DNA from: Stercorarius parasiticus
Taxonomy: Eukaryota > Chordata > Aves > Charadriiformes > Stercorariidae
Direction of reading: 5' to 3'
DNA: 64,000 bases
NCBI GenBank assembly: GCA_013396915.1
Contig: VWZL01003406.1
Location: 65,078-129,077 of the forward strand
Position 1 is the first letter of the stretch. Each line of letters opens with the position of its first letter. The notes beneath the pieces are model-generated. The model ran no database searches. It worked only from the letters and a program-made list of their open reading frames with translations, and was not told where the DNA came from. Shown piece after piece: positions 38,590 to 50,700 of the stretch. The position numbers were made by a program, and so were the translations under genes.

Positions 38590-40140
38590 GTGTGCAGCAG
38601 GTGAGTTTATTGTTTGTCAGCATTCCTCCAGGAACACTTACCTTTTCATCTGAAGTCCTTAATCATCTACTAGTGCATTTCCAGTTCTTTTATCTCTTAC
38701 TGCTTTCAGTTTCTTTTTTTTTTCATTAGTCTTCTAGTTTGTCATTTAACTGCTATTATTTATTATATCATTGCCCTTTTCTTATAAATTGCTTTCTCTT
38801 TTGCTTTAATCCAGACTCCACTATTTTATAACTTGATCTTTCATTTGCAAAAGCTCTAATGTATTTTTTCTATTCTGTGAAATTCTTTACTCATATAGAA
38901 CTCAAAACATTCACTCTTAAATTGTCTTCAGTTGAATTCAAGAAAGTTCTAAATTCATCCTCAAATGCCCCAGTATTAGTTTAACAAGAGTTATGTTCAC
39001 TTACTAAGTTCCCGTAGTGATAAAACAGGACGACATTAATTCTGGGCAATAGTCAATAAGTAGCAATTACTGTAAACTTAACTAAATTACAAACAAGTGC
39101 ATCTCCAAGACACCTTCCTACCAGTAATCCATACGTGCTTTGTCCTTTGTTTTGTTAGAACATTGAGGTGTAACATTGAAATCAGCAATAAACAACAGGA
39201 CTTAAACTTAGTATTTCAGCCAGATACCTGAGAGATTTTGACTTAGAGAATCAAATTGAGGCTTAGAACTATTTCTAGGGGAAATGCACTGACTTTTCAA
39301 ATATTGAGGAAAACGCATAGTTTCCACTGCAAACAAATAGTAACTCTCCTTTTTCCTCCTGTTTCGATCTGATAATGCTCAAACTGTGATATCTTCAAAT
39401 GTGTAGGTTTGTTTACAATGAAATTGATGTGCTAGAAAGTGAGACAGTGAATCTGACAACAGAAAACACAAAGAAGGATGCCTGCAAGCTGAACCCATAA
39501 TTTCAATAGTTCAAGGAACATGTTATAACCTCAAGTAATCTAGTTTGCCTATTATTTGAAATTGCCATTTTTACATCAAAATACAGCCTTGATATCAGAA
39601 AATATCTTGACAGCCTGTAAATAAGCATAAAGAAATGTAAGCTTCAAATAATAGTCATGATATACAAATACCTCTTTTCTGATAAAAACCACCTCAACAA
39701 CAATAAAGAATGTTGTAAAAAAAGAAAAGGAGTGGCTGGTAAGTTGATTTCATCCCTGACACACTAGAGGAGTTCGAAGTGGTCTTGTGGCAAGCAAAAT
39801 CATTTTTGAGTGGAATTGTAGTATGTCAATATATTTTAAAATCATTAGAATTTAAAAATTAACAAATAAATAATAAAAATATGTGAACAAATAATAAAAG
39901 CATCTTTGTTAATATGTCTATTATGACCATTTAATTATATTTAAAATAAAATTTAAAAACCCCTTAAAAAGTACATTTGTATGTTTTCCTTAGTCCGTCT
40001 TAAATGTAAGCCTTACTTCTGGCAACAGCTTTTGTAATGGGTTGGGATGTTATTAAGCAGACTGTGTTGTAAATGGCATAGAATTCTTCTGTGTTTATTT
40101 TCCATGAGAGCTTTTCTCTGACCTCAGGATTCTCAGACAC

Positions 40141-40268
40141 TTTTAAGAGGAGGTTAAAAAACTATCTCTCAGGAACAGATTTGATTTAGTGGATTATATC
40201 CTCTGATGGAGAAATGACTTAGACAGAATCTTGAGGTCCCTTCCATTTCTATTTTCTAATTCTGTGAT
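40141..40268 (+). mobile_element. Old CR1 3'-end relic
   Basis: The segment ttttaagaggaggttaaaaa, then aactatctctcaggaacaga, then ttgaggtcccttccatttct and a final aattctgtgat match the layout of old CR1 tails. Those have 'aaaaggaggttagataacca.ctgtcagg' followed by 'ttgaggtcccttccaacc..attctgtgat'. It is diverged and lacks the duplicated octamer. Confidence 0.6.
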
Positions 40269-41595
40269 CTCCCAAACAGATACTCTTAATTTGGAAGTAG
40301 CCTCCCTCTTGTGTACTCCCTCTGTTTTCTTTTGGTATTGTTTGTTAAGAAACAGTATTCTTAAACCTTGTTCTCTTCTGACAGCGATTGACACATCTTT
40401 TTTAAGCTATCAAGTGGTTCACGCTGCATTTGTAAGCAATTGCTTCTTTTTTCAGATATTTGCCGATTTTCAAGAAATTATCTCCGAAGTTACCACAGGT
40501 GTCCCTTCATTATCCTTTTTTTCCGGTTTTCAGGATGCCACATTAGGAATCAACCAAACCAGTTCCATCTCCATTTGTGTCTTACATGCCCTACTTAGTA
40601 TTTCACCTCATTATTGTGCTTCGGTTTTGTATTTCCCTTTTGTTCTTTTTGAAGTGCACTGTATTTTATCTATTTTCTGGTATCCTAGCACATAGTTTTC
40701 ACCTGTAATAATGGGAGTGACTGTTTTATCTTTAAGTGGAAGAGGATGACACTTCTATAAATAAAACACAAGATCATCTATATTTTACACTTATATGTAC
40801 AGGACAATTTAATACTGTTTCCACTAATCTCTGAGGTGGGCCAGGGGGAAGGCACCTATTCAGCAATGCCTTTGAAACTGAGCTAACAGTTCAGTTCAGA
40901 GGAACACACTGTTCCTCCTGAAGTATTCAAATGCACATCAGTAGCTCTAGCAATGGCACACAATTCTTGACACTGAAATATTGAAAAAAAACCACCATAG
41001 CTACAGAAGGTTGTCTCCCACACAATAATTCTCTTGTCATTTTTTTCTTTTGGTATAACAGTATAATTTTAAATATAACATTAAAAAATTACATTTTGCC
41101 ACTGTGTGTCTAAGTTAATGGAAATAAGCTTTCTTGGAGTCCTCTGGGACTTCAGGTTTCTGTGTGCAGAAGCAGTAAGAGAAATCATAAAATGGGATAT
41201 TTGTTAGTGTAAGGGACAGACTGTAAATTCCCTGACGAGGGGCAGAAGGCCCTCCAAGCTTTCAATGGAATGCCCCAAACACTCACAAGGAAATAAATAA
41301 TGCAGGCCTGGCCTTCAAAAAACTGAGAAGGCTAACACTTCTGGCGCCTGAAAATGTGGGAGAACTGTCTTGTGAAGACAGGATAGTTCTGCCACTCGTG
41401 TGGTGAGCTTGCTAGTTCTCAGTTCTCTAGGCCATTGTGTCCGATGAGTGACCTTTGCTTCATTATCTGCGAAATGCATATGAGAGCGCACACCCCTGCA
41501 TATGCTAATGAAGATTATAGAGATCATGCTAAACATGTAGGACTATGGCACTCGTCTCTCCACCCAAATCATGCTACACGTCACCTGGGAGAAGG

Positions 41596-41602
41596 GATAA
41601 AA
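41596..41602 (+). promoter_or_regulatory. TATA-like box of the LTR
   Basis: gataaaa lies in the LTR after a GC-richer segment, at a plausible place for the U3 promoter. No direct evidence of use. Confidence 0.4.
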
Positions 41603-41704
41603 CTGAGACAAGGCTGTCCTCAGCAAGCAGGGTGGACCATGCTAATTCAGCAAATGTAAAAGGGGAAAATAAGTGTCCCTAGGGTAAAACAAAGAAGAAA
41701 CAAA

Positions 41705-41776
41705 AGAAGAAGATAGTGCCTGGGAAGATTTTTCCAAGAAAGAAGAAGATTATGCCTGTGAAGATTCCCTGAAAAA
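41705..41776 (+). repeat. Imperfect 36-bp tandem duplication inside the LTR
   Basis: Two units start with agaagaagat at 41,705 and 41,741; each continues with (a/t)(g/a)tgcctg.gaagatt. They lie between the TATA-like box and the poly(A) signal. Confidence 0.7.
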
Positions 41777-42025
41777 GACACTGGAACAAGGACCAGTGAT
41801 CTCTTTATCTCTGTCTTTTTTCTCTGTCTTTTCCTTTCTCTATCCTCCAGTTTCTCTTTTCTTTTAGAATTTTTAAGTAACGACCTTAAGTACCACTTGC
41901 CATAAGTTGTCGTATAACTGTTGTTAACTAATAGTATGTATACCCCACCACTCGCCATAATTAGTTATATACCTAACCAATTATTGTGGACTTGTTAAGA
42001 CCTATACTAACCATTTTGGGAAGCT

Positions 42026-42031
42026 AATAAA
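42026..42031 (+). terminator. Poly(A) signal of the LTR
   Basis: AATAAA is followed by a G/T-rich stretch (tgtttctgtatgg), as expected for the R region of an LTR. Confidence 0.6.
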
Positions 42032-42139
42032 TGTTTCTGTATGGACCTTGAGGTTTATCTCACCTTAGTCCGCACCGCTGAGAATTTACGAATCTGAAGT
42101 CACTTACCCCCCCCTCTTTACTGAGAGTGGGATGTGACA

Positions 42140-45100
42140 GTTAGATACAGAAATATTTTTTCAAATATTATTGTTCAGTGACAGGGGTAAAAAAACCCAC
42201 TGCGGCAAAGAAATCACAATTGTCTTGTACTAGCCCATTACAATTCCAGAGGATTTAATGGCTTAGCACACAAATCTGAATAATTTAAGGCTGACCACCA
42301 ACTCTTTTTAGTTGCATGCAATTTGTAATTAACATCTAGTATTTTATATACTAATGTGTACCAGTTTGAAACATCAGACTTGGGGCTTAGATATAAAGGA
42401 ACTCGTTTCCCTTTGAACAGTTAGCAAGAACATCCTCAGTCGCGCGTAAGAGCTCTGTTAAGGGATGCAAGGTATGAAAGGGGACTGGGTGGAAGGAGGC
42501 AGCTGCAGCACCTCTGTAGGGGAGCTTTGTACAGTTCTGGGCAGGAAGCCTACACATTGGCCTGCTGTGTTTTAGGCATAGCTATGCATTTCCCTGCCCA
42601 GAGAATCATCTTTTTGAAGCTAAACTGGATTATGGAATAGGGTTGCTTCTTCTCCTGTATGTCATATGTCAGAGGGACTTTCTAATAAGTACTTCAGAGC
42701 CATGGACAAGAAACATTTTTTCTGACTGAAAGCATGTGTGGTGGTTTGCTTTTTTCCCAATATGAAGAGGTATTAAAAGGGATTCTACTATTAATGTCTA
42801 ATTTGTGTTGTAGAAGTGTGCTTGGTGCTTAACAGTGTTGTCACAAGTTCCCTCTCAGAAGACGCACACTCGATTATAACACTATGCTAGAAAAATTTTC
42901 CTTTTATAATGAGTCTCTCCAAGTTTTTACCTCTATTTAGAAATATCCATCAGGTCTATGGTTCAGTTCTACAAGTGCAACATAGCAGAAGGTTCCAATA
43001 ACTCTTTAGGGCCTGCAGCTTCTTCTACCCAGTCTCCTTTAGCAGTCTGCTTTATTCAAAGTTTTCATGTGGTCACTTTCAAGACAGAGTCTGATTGCCA
43101 GCACTGCTTAATTTCTCTAGTCTCAAAGAGATTAAAAAACAGGTGGTACTTTTACAGAAATATTTTTCCCTTTTTTAACTTGCATCTTCTTAATCCTGAG
43201 TTGTTTTAAGCATCCCTTGTTCTTCCTGAAAAACAAAAATCATAGTAAACAAGATTTAATCTCTGAATTACGTGTATTATATAAAACTGTCAGATTTACT
43301 AGAATGATATAATGCATATATCATTGATCTGACAAAAGATTAAGACAGCAATTCAGAAAAATACTGAAACTTTCACTTCCAGATCTTGATAAATTTGGCC
43401 CTAAGCCTCGTTAAAATATAACTTTCTAACATTTCAAACTGACATCTCATGCATTAAGTGTGATTCAGTTCTGTGAAACGACATCTTCTGAGTACTTTGT
43501 ATTTAAATGTGTGCACGATGATTTTGAAACACCTCTGAAACACAGGAAATTAAAATATCAATTAGATGCTTGAAAATAAATAAATAGGAACTGGACTGTT
43601 TGGAAAGCTTTCCTCACTCAGTCAAAGACACGGCTTTCAGTAAGACTTGTTAACATGGGACAATTAGCCCTAGCTACTGATAAGCATAGAGCAGATTAGA
43701 GTGAATTACTGAAGAGATTAATGGTCTAGTACTTTTCCTTAACGACTATTAACTACTATATTAATGCTCTTTCCACTGCACTAATATTAACTAGTAAAAT
43801 TGCCAGTCCTAGTATGGGGTAATTCTAGGCATGTTGATGTCTAGAGATACGGTCCTTACGAAGTCCTCACTTATAAAGAGACTATGAATATTAGAGGCTT
43901 ATAGAGGCAGAGAAAATATTTTTTTAAAACACCGTTTTTTTTAAAATATTGCCATATCTAAACTCTCAATATTGTATACAGTAGCATGAACCTGGACATG
44001 TGTTCTTTATCCCAGTAACAAAGTTCGGGGTTTTTTGTCTTTCGAAGGGTTCTTACGTATTGGACTTTTGAACCTATAAGGTGATGGTGACTGCATGTAT
44101 TTCTAGATATTTAATGCAGTCCAAATGCGAATGTGTAACACCTGCATAAGGACATTTAGGAATTATATAATTGATTATCTTTTTTGTGGTTACTTTTCAT
44201 TGTGATCTTGTTTGGGAGATACCTAACACTTGAAAAAAGTTTCAATCATTTTTGCCTTTGACTCTACATTGCTTTTCTCCATCTTCAAGTAGTATTTAGT
44301 GTTCTTCATCAATGTCTAAAACTGGACATTTTGTGAAACTTAGGGTTGTGCAATTACTCATCTGTCATGGACTGGATTCAGTGGGCAATTTAGTCTTGGA
44401 AATGTTTGGAGCTGTTTGTTTCTGTAAAGTAAAATATGCATTATCTGTAAGCCAATAATATCAGATTAAATGAAACAAAGCAGTATAAACAAGTGTCCTA
44501 TGGAAGTTTCTGTTCTACTGTTTCTGTACAGAAACATCATGAGTTTCTGTAGGTCTATGCGAAAGATAGTTTGTAAAAATTCTCATAAAGTAAAAAAAAT
44601 GGAAGGCTGTAGAAAAGAACAACAACAATGCAAAGACAGTTAAAGAAGAGAGGACTAAAGTAGAGAAACAAAAACTTAAAGCAGAACATCACAGGTTCGT
44701 GATAACAATGAGCAGATCTCCTTTTGGTAGTGGTTTATGTAGTCTCCAAGAAAGAAGCACTCTTGTCAGGAGTAAAGGACTAGTGGTAAAGTACGAAAGC
44801 CTCACAGCTGATCAACCTGCTTCTTATTTACTTCTTATGTTGATACAGTTCTCTATTATGTGGCCAGATGCTGTGAAACTCAGGTTTACAATATCTATAG
44901 AACAATATCTGTAAAACATCATAATGTATTTGTGTATTATCTAAGTGGTTAACTATCGTCTCACTGCCATTTCATTTGAATGGTGCAAATTCAGCAGAAA
45001 CTTCTTGCAAGTTCCCTGGTGCAGAGACCCAAGGTGTGGTTTTCAAAGTCTTGCTAAGGCATAGACCACAAAAATGATAGACAGGAAAAGGAATGATAGA

Positions 45101-48100
45101 TTCTGACCAGCAGTGAGGTTTAGTTATGGAGATGTATGTTTGTCACTTTCAGCATTGCAGGAGCCCTTCAGATAGTCATGTACTGACAAGCATGAAAGCA
45201 CACTGACGTGAAAAGAGTCCATAAGAGTGAAACTGAAAAAGCAATCCTGTGAGTTAGTCGTTTCCAGAAAGGTTTAATGTATTTCATTCAGATTTTTAAA
45301 ACATAAAGCTGTTAAACATCAAGGAAAATGGAGGATCTGCAAACTGTCAGGGCACCAGTGCATTAAACAGACTTACGCAGACTTAATCAGTTTAGAATAT
45401 CTTATTTCTCCTCCTCAGGCCATGATTTGCTTATGCCTTTCACAGATGGATTTTACAGTGAATCTGCTGATTGTTCTGACTAGGTGTCACAGTTTCTGAC
45501 CTAATTTTTCTTTCTTTCCCTTTTAAAAAAATAATGAGAGACTTGATAAATCTGTTTGATGCAAACTGAACAGAAGTGTTTTGAATTTTCTGGCAGAATA
45601 ATTTTATCTGGTTCACAGATCTCACATATACAGCCCTACTTGGTGTCCTATTGAGACACAGAATGAATCATTTTCCCCAAAATAGAGAAATAATGTCAAA
45701 TCTAATGGCAATGCAAAGTGTAAGATTACCCACCAAATCTGGCTACACTGTCTTGACTTTCAGGCACATAACTTGTCAAATGGAATGGCAGTCTACAGCG
45801 GCATGTTCTGTGGTGAGTTTTGAGTTGCAGAGCATGCCTTGAGTCACCCTTCTGTCCTGGGAGAAGGATGATGACCAGCTCATTGCAGCCTACTGTAGAA
45901 GAGGACATTCTGCAGCTCCTCCTCTAGCTTAGCAAGATGCACCGGCATGCACTGGATGAAGTCACCAGAACTTAGAGCATCAAAACACGCAGCAAAGCTC
46001 TGAAGTGTCTACATTCCTGCTGCTCAGGATGAACAGCAATGCCTACAGTAAAGCTGCTCTTTGTCTATGCTGCACCCCAATTACACTGGGATTCACAGAT
46101 TAGACCTCCAGGGTAGGATCTTGCAGGTGTGCTTAGTGAGATCTGAATCCCTTGCAAAAATATGCGGAGAAGTGTCCACTCCTGGCATAGAGCACAGCTG
46201 CAGAGCTGACAGGGTGCTCAGCTGGGACTCAGTTAATGTCTCTTCCGTATCTGATTGCATTTTGATGAAAGTATTTTACATCTCAGCGGAGTGCCCTAAT
46301 TGCAATGTTTCCAGATAGTCTGGGACATCTCTCTCTTGCTCTGAATTTCTTCAGCTGAAGGTATTTAATTAATTTCCCTACCAGAAAGTAATGAAATAGT
46401 CACTGGAACAAAGAGAAAGGAGAGGGAAGAAACACAAGGTTGATTCGTGTGCAGGCTACGGTCCTTGCTCCAATGAACACTGAAGCCTCCTAATTGAAAG
46501 GCAGCATTTTCCACAGGAGAGAAATTTACCCTGGAGTACAGCTCAGCCCTGTGGTTGAGTTATTTGGTCAAGTATTAGCATAGACCTGAGTTCTGCTAAA
46601 TTGCTTGAGACTGTAACTGGACTGCTCTACAGGGGGACAGGGGAGGTGCAGGGGAAACGTTCTTTCTGCATAGCTCTGTCCATGTATTCTTGACTGCTTC
46701 CTGTTCCCTAAAACCCCAAAAATATTGTTTGTTATAGAGAAGTTAAATTAGGTGGTAGAACATCTGCCAGCAGTCATTGCAATACCTAACTTCAATCTTC
46801 CTGTCAAATATAACCCCTCCCGAACACTAGGGATGCACAGGTTTTGGAGTAGTGGGAATGTGGAGCTACCTACTATCTTTTCCCCTCCAGTGTACCTCTA
46901 GTGGAGGTGGTTGTGACTACTTACTACCTTCCGAAAAGGTAATTTTGAAACAATATGAAAATGTATCAGCAATACAAAGTCATGCTGCAATGAGAGAGGC
47001 ATAACTTCAAAACAAAGGCATTATACAGATCTCATGTAAAATCAGAATCTTATGACTCTACCGGACATTCTTAACCCTGTCAGTAACTATAATAACAGGT
47101 CATGACTGTCAGGGGGATGAATTTATTCCTACCTGCAAGGATGTATGATTGTGGAATTTGCATTAATGTTGCATTTGTGAGAATCAATAAATTAAATGGG
47201 CTGTCTATTTTCTCTTCAAAACCAGTGTGTACATATATGACAGATGAAAATTAGAGGTACAAAAAGAAATTTAGTTTAATTTACAGTGAATGAGCAACAG
47301 GTAAATGATGTATCATTGATGTCATTTAAGTATTAATAATTAGAGGGTTGTGAGACTGAAGCTATAACTGCTTAAAGAATCTTGTTAACACTGCTAAAAT
47401 TAAGTATGTAGTTGATTACATAAAATAAAATATTGGTATGTGAAGAGGGAAGGGACAGTGAAGGAGGTTTTGTCATTATGCATAGATAAAAATTGACACC
47501 GGGGAAAGGTACAGGAAAAAACCACTCTACATAAAATCACTTGTACCCCAGAAAGTTTTTGTTCTTTTGTTTTCTTTCCTGCTAATCTTCTTACTCACCC
47601 TGCTTAAGAAAGGGCATTTATTTTGCATCTACAGAAGGTTCAGTAAAATATTGCCATTCAGTTGATTTCAAATGCTACTTTTCAATTGCTTAAATATTGC
47701 TGGGACTATCTGTTTCTTTCCAATCTCTTATGTCTATAGATCGAACAATAATCACATCTACATCTTGTATTATCATCTCCACTTCAATCTGTTTCTTCTA
47801 GAACACTCAGCCTTATATCTCCTAGTCTACATACAACACCTATTTTTCATTCTCTTCTAAATACATATCTCTTCTCCATTACTCCTGTCTTTATAATATC
47901 TGGTTTTATTCATTAGTGTACACTGGTATATCTCTCTTTTCCTAGTGCTGCTTGAGTAGTGCAAACTGATAGTAAATGGGGACAATGACTTTGGCTCACA
48001 GTTGCTTGTTAAAATCTTCTCATTAATGTTTTTTTTCCATTCACTGGTTAAATTTTGACACCCTGACAATTCAAATGGGACATAGAGTACTAATTATATT

Positions 48101-50009
48101 TGTTGTTACATCATTTTTTAAAATGTTGCATTCATGCATATCAGAATTAATATTGCATGACTCAGGGGAATGGTTCTCCACAAAGGGTGAAATAATGCCA
48201 TCAACAAAAACATTGCTTTTTAGTCTGTAAATACTTATGTAAGTAGCAAATGAATTATTAAAAAATAGGGTTGATTAATGAAGGATTTTCACATGTGAAA
48301 GCTAAGGTTTTTATCGCTATTATTTGAAATAAAAAAACCTAATCAAGTCCACTGAAACATAATTGGGATCTGCATAATAGATGCTATGCTAGCAAAGGGT
48401 CAGTTGAGTTTCCACAGAAGACAATGACAATATTGTACTTGTTCAAATATGAATAGCCTTAGATGCTAAAGATATTTCATTGCATGCTTGCATAATTTGT
48501 GCCCTCACGCTGTGGGCTTGAGCTAAAAACCTGCTCTTTCAAGAATACGCTTATCCACATACTAAAAAATAAACTATTTAACTGCAGTTGCTATACAAAA
48601 TTCTCACTCTGCTTAATATCTGACAGGTAGTATTAACAAGAGTAAGTGATAGGTTAACATTTCTTCTATATTTCATTTTCTTTGCTTTTGAAGTTCAAAG
48701 GAAAACTTGGGAATCTTATAACTATGGAGGTAGAAGAGATTTTTTTCATGTACTACTGTTGATGTCACATTTGTACTATCCTAATGAGGGGTACACCTCA
48801 GCTTCTCTTTCCTACTCACTGATTTTGGTAGGAATTGGATATCCCGTGCAAATTCTGTAGAGGATTCAGTTGGCTGAAGTAGGTTGTTTTTGGAACACAG
48901 GGTAAGTTTTGTCTGTATCTGGTTCCTAGGAAGCTGTTACACAGCTGGGAATAATTGCCTCTGGCAGTTGCTGATTAGGAAAATAGTTGGCCAGTGCAGA
49001 ACATTAAGTATAACAGTGTCTGAATCACTTGTCGCAGCTTAATGATTGGCTTCAGAAGTACTGGCAGCCACTCAGTTACTTCTTAGATATCTTAATACAG
49101 TAGTGCAGCTTCTGTAACGGTGAGCAGAACAAACTTTACCTTTTAAAACCTCCAACATGATGTTGGAGGCCCTCTGTTACTAAATATCTATTAGTCTTCC
49201 AAGCAGTGGGATATCCGGGACCTTCTCAACCTAAAGCTTGAGTTGAATTTTTATTTTGTTAGTGTCTAAAGGTAGAAACAAAGATGAGAAAACCCACTGT
49301 CTTCTTCTTATAATACACAAGATGCTACAGTTCATTTCTTAAAGACTTTATATTCTAATTCAAAAAGCACTACAAATATAATGTAAAGTCAAAGAGCTTT
49401 GAAGTGGAAGGGGGTAAGGTCCCTATCGCTAAGCAAGTTAAAAGGCTATTCGTTTTTATGCTTGTGAGTCACCTAAAAGCTTTTTTTTCCTTTTCTTTAA
49501 TTTATTCTTTATACAGTAATGTGTGTGTGCAAGAATCCATATTTATAAAGCAGATGATAGTTAAGGCAGACACAACAGTCTCAAAGTAACAGACAAGGGT
49601 CATTCTCCCTGTTTATAGGTATTCTAAGTGCTAAAGAAAGGAGCTTCACTTAAAATTTTGTTTACCATATCCAGTATATCATACAGGCTCTGCATCTAAG
49701 GGCTGATAATAATTTTTAGCTTCCTAATTAACTATTCCCCTTTCCTCCCTTCCAAAATGACTCAATAACTAGTTGGGTGGCAGGTACAAAATTGGTAATT
49801 ATGGAATTGAACAGCTATTGGGCACAAACAGTCATGCATCCATGTATTCAGACATCTCTCTGGTATGCTTATGTTTATGGAAAACACTCATTTATCTTAG
49901 AAGGTAAATCAGAAGTACATGTTACTATTTCTACTTTCCCCCTGCCCCTGCTATTATGGTTCTCTCAGGAAATTATGTGTTCTATAGTGTAGGATTTTTT
50001 CCTTGTAAA
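42140..50009. other. AT-rich stretch, nothing recognised
   Basis: No open frame above about 85 codons and none with recognisable content. A short near-perfect palindrome lies at 49,149-49,169 (arms cctccaacat and atgttggagg). Confidence 0.5.
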
Positions 50010-50700
50010 ATAGAATCATAGAACGCTTTGAGTTGGAAGGGACCTTAAAGATCATTTAGTTCCAACCCCAGCTTCCCTGGGCAACCTGTTCCAGTATATC
50101 ACCACCCTCACAGTAAATATCTTCCTAGTATCTAATCTAAATCTGCCTTCTTTCAGTTTAAAGCCACTAACCCTTGTCCTATCACTGCACTCCCTGATAA
50201 AGAGTCCCTCCCCATCTTTCCTGTAGGCCCCCTTCAGGTACTGGAAGGCCGCTATAAGGTCCCCCTGGAGCCTTCTCTTCTCCAGGCTGAACACCCCCAA
50301 CGCTCTCAGTCTGTCCTCATAGGAGAGGTGCTCCATCCCTCTGATCATCTTCATGGCCCTCCTCTGGACTCACTCCAACAGGTCCATGTGCTTCTTATGT
50401 TGGGGGCCCCAGAGCTGGATACGGTACTCCAGGTGGGGTCTCACCAGAGCAGAGTAGAAGGATAAAATCACCTCCCTCGACCTGATGGACACGATTCTTT
50501 TGATGCAACCCAGGATATGGTTGGCTTTCTGTGCTGTGAGTGCATTTTTCTTCCTCATGTTGACCAACACTCCCAGGTCCTTCTCCTCAAGGCTGCTCTC
50601 AATTTGTTCTGTGCCCAGCCTCTATTTATGCTTGGAATTGTCCTGACCTATGTGCAGGCCTTGGCCTTGTTAAACTTCATGAAGTTTGCATAGGCCCACA
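50010..50700 (-). mobile_element. CR1 LINE 3' fragment
   Basis: Octamer tail at 50,010-50,024 (atagaatcatagaa), then gagttggaagggaccttaaa. The minus strand encodes the ORF2 C-terminus in two pieces of the same frame, 50,370-50,570 and 50,052-50,354. Recognisable parts are the ANHILGCIKR and SREVILSFYSALVRPHLEY region, QLWGPQHKKHMDLLE, then a stop, then [33 protein letters not shown] and RFRLDTRK. The interruption at 50,370-50,372 is a single TGA at the CGG of the 'ERVQRR' block, consistent with decay at a CpG. Homology runs upstream to about 50,700 (the KFNKAKA-type segment on the minus strand). Confidence 0.93.

Larger units (their letters stand above)
36286..41207. other. AT-rich stretch with one old CR1 tail
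   Basis: Apart from the CR1 relic at 40,141-40,268 and a 14-bp perfect hairpin at 38,555-38,589, I see only short chance frames. The 154-codon frame at 40,231-40,695 begins inside the CR1 relic, is Phe/Ser/Leu-rich and has no domain I recognise. Confidence 0.5.
41208..42139 (+). mobile_element. Complete solo ERV LTR with 5-bp target duplication
   Basis: The 932-bp unit begins TGTAAGGGACAG and ends GATGTGACA, giving the canonical TG...CA. It is flanked on both sides by GTTAG (41,203-41,207 and 42,140-42,144), a perfect 5-bp target-site duplication. A TATA-like gataaaa lies at 41,596-41,602 and an AATAAA poly(A) signal at 42,026-42,031. No gag/pol/env sequence is present, so this is a solo LTR left by recombination between the two ends of a provirus. 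Five-base duplications are usual for ERVL-type elements and also occur in some other classes; assignment to ERVL-like is inference. Orientation is set by the promoter-like and poly(A) signals. Confidence 0.88.

Noticed and set aside
40231..40695. 154-codon plus-strand frame, hydrophobic
   Set aside because: It starts inside an old CR1 tail, is dominated by Phe/Ser/Leu from T-rich DNA, has no recognisable domain, and nothing supports transcription.
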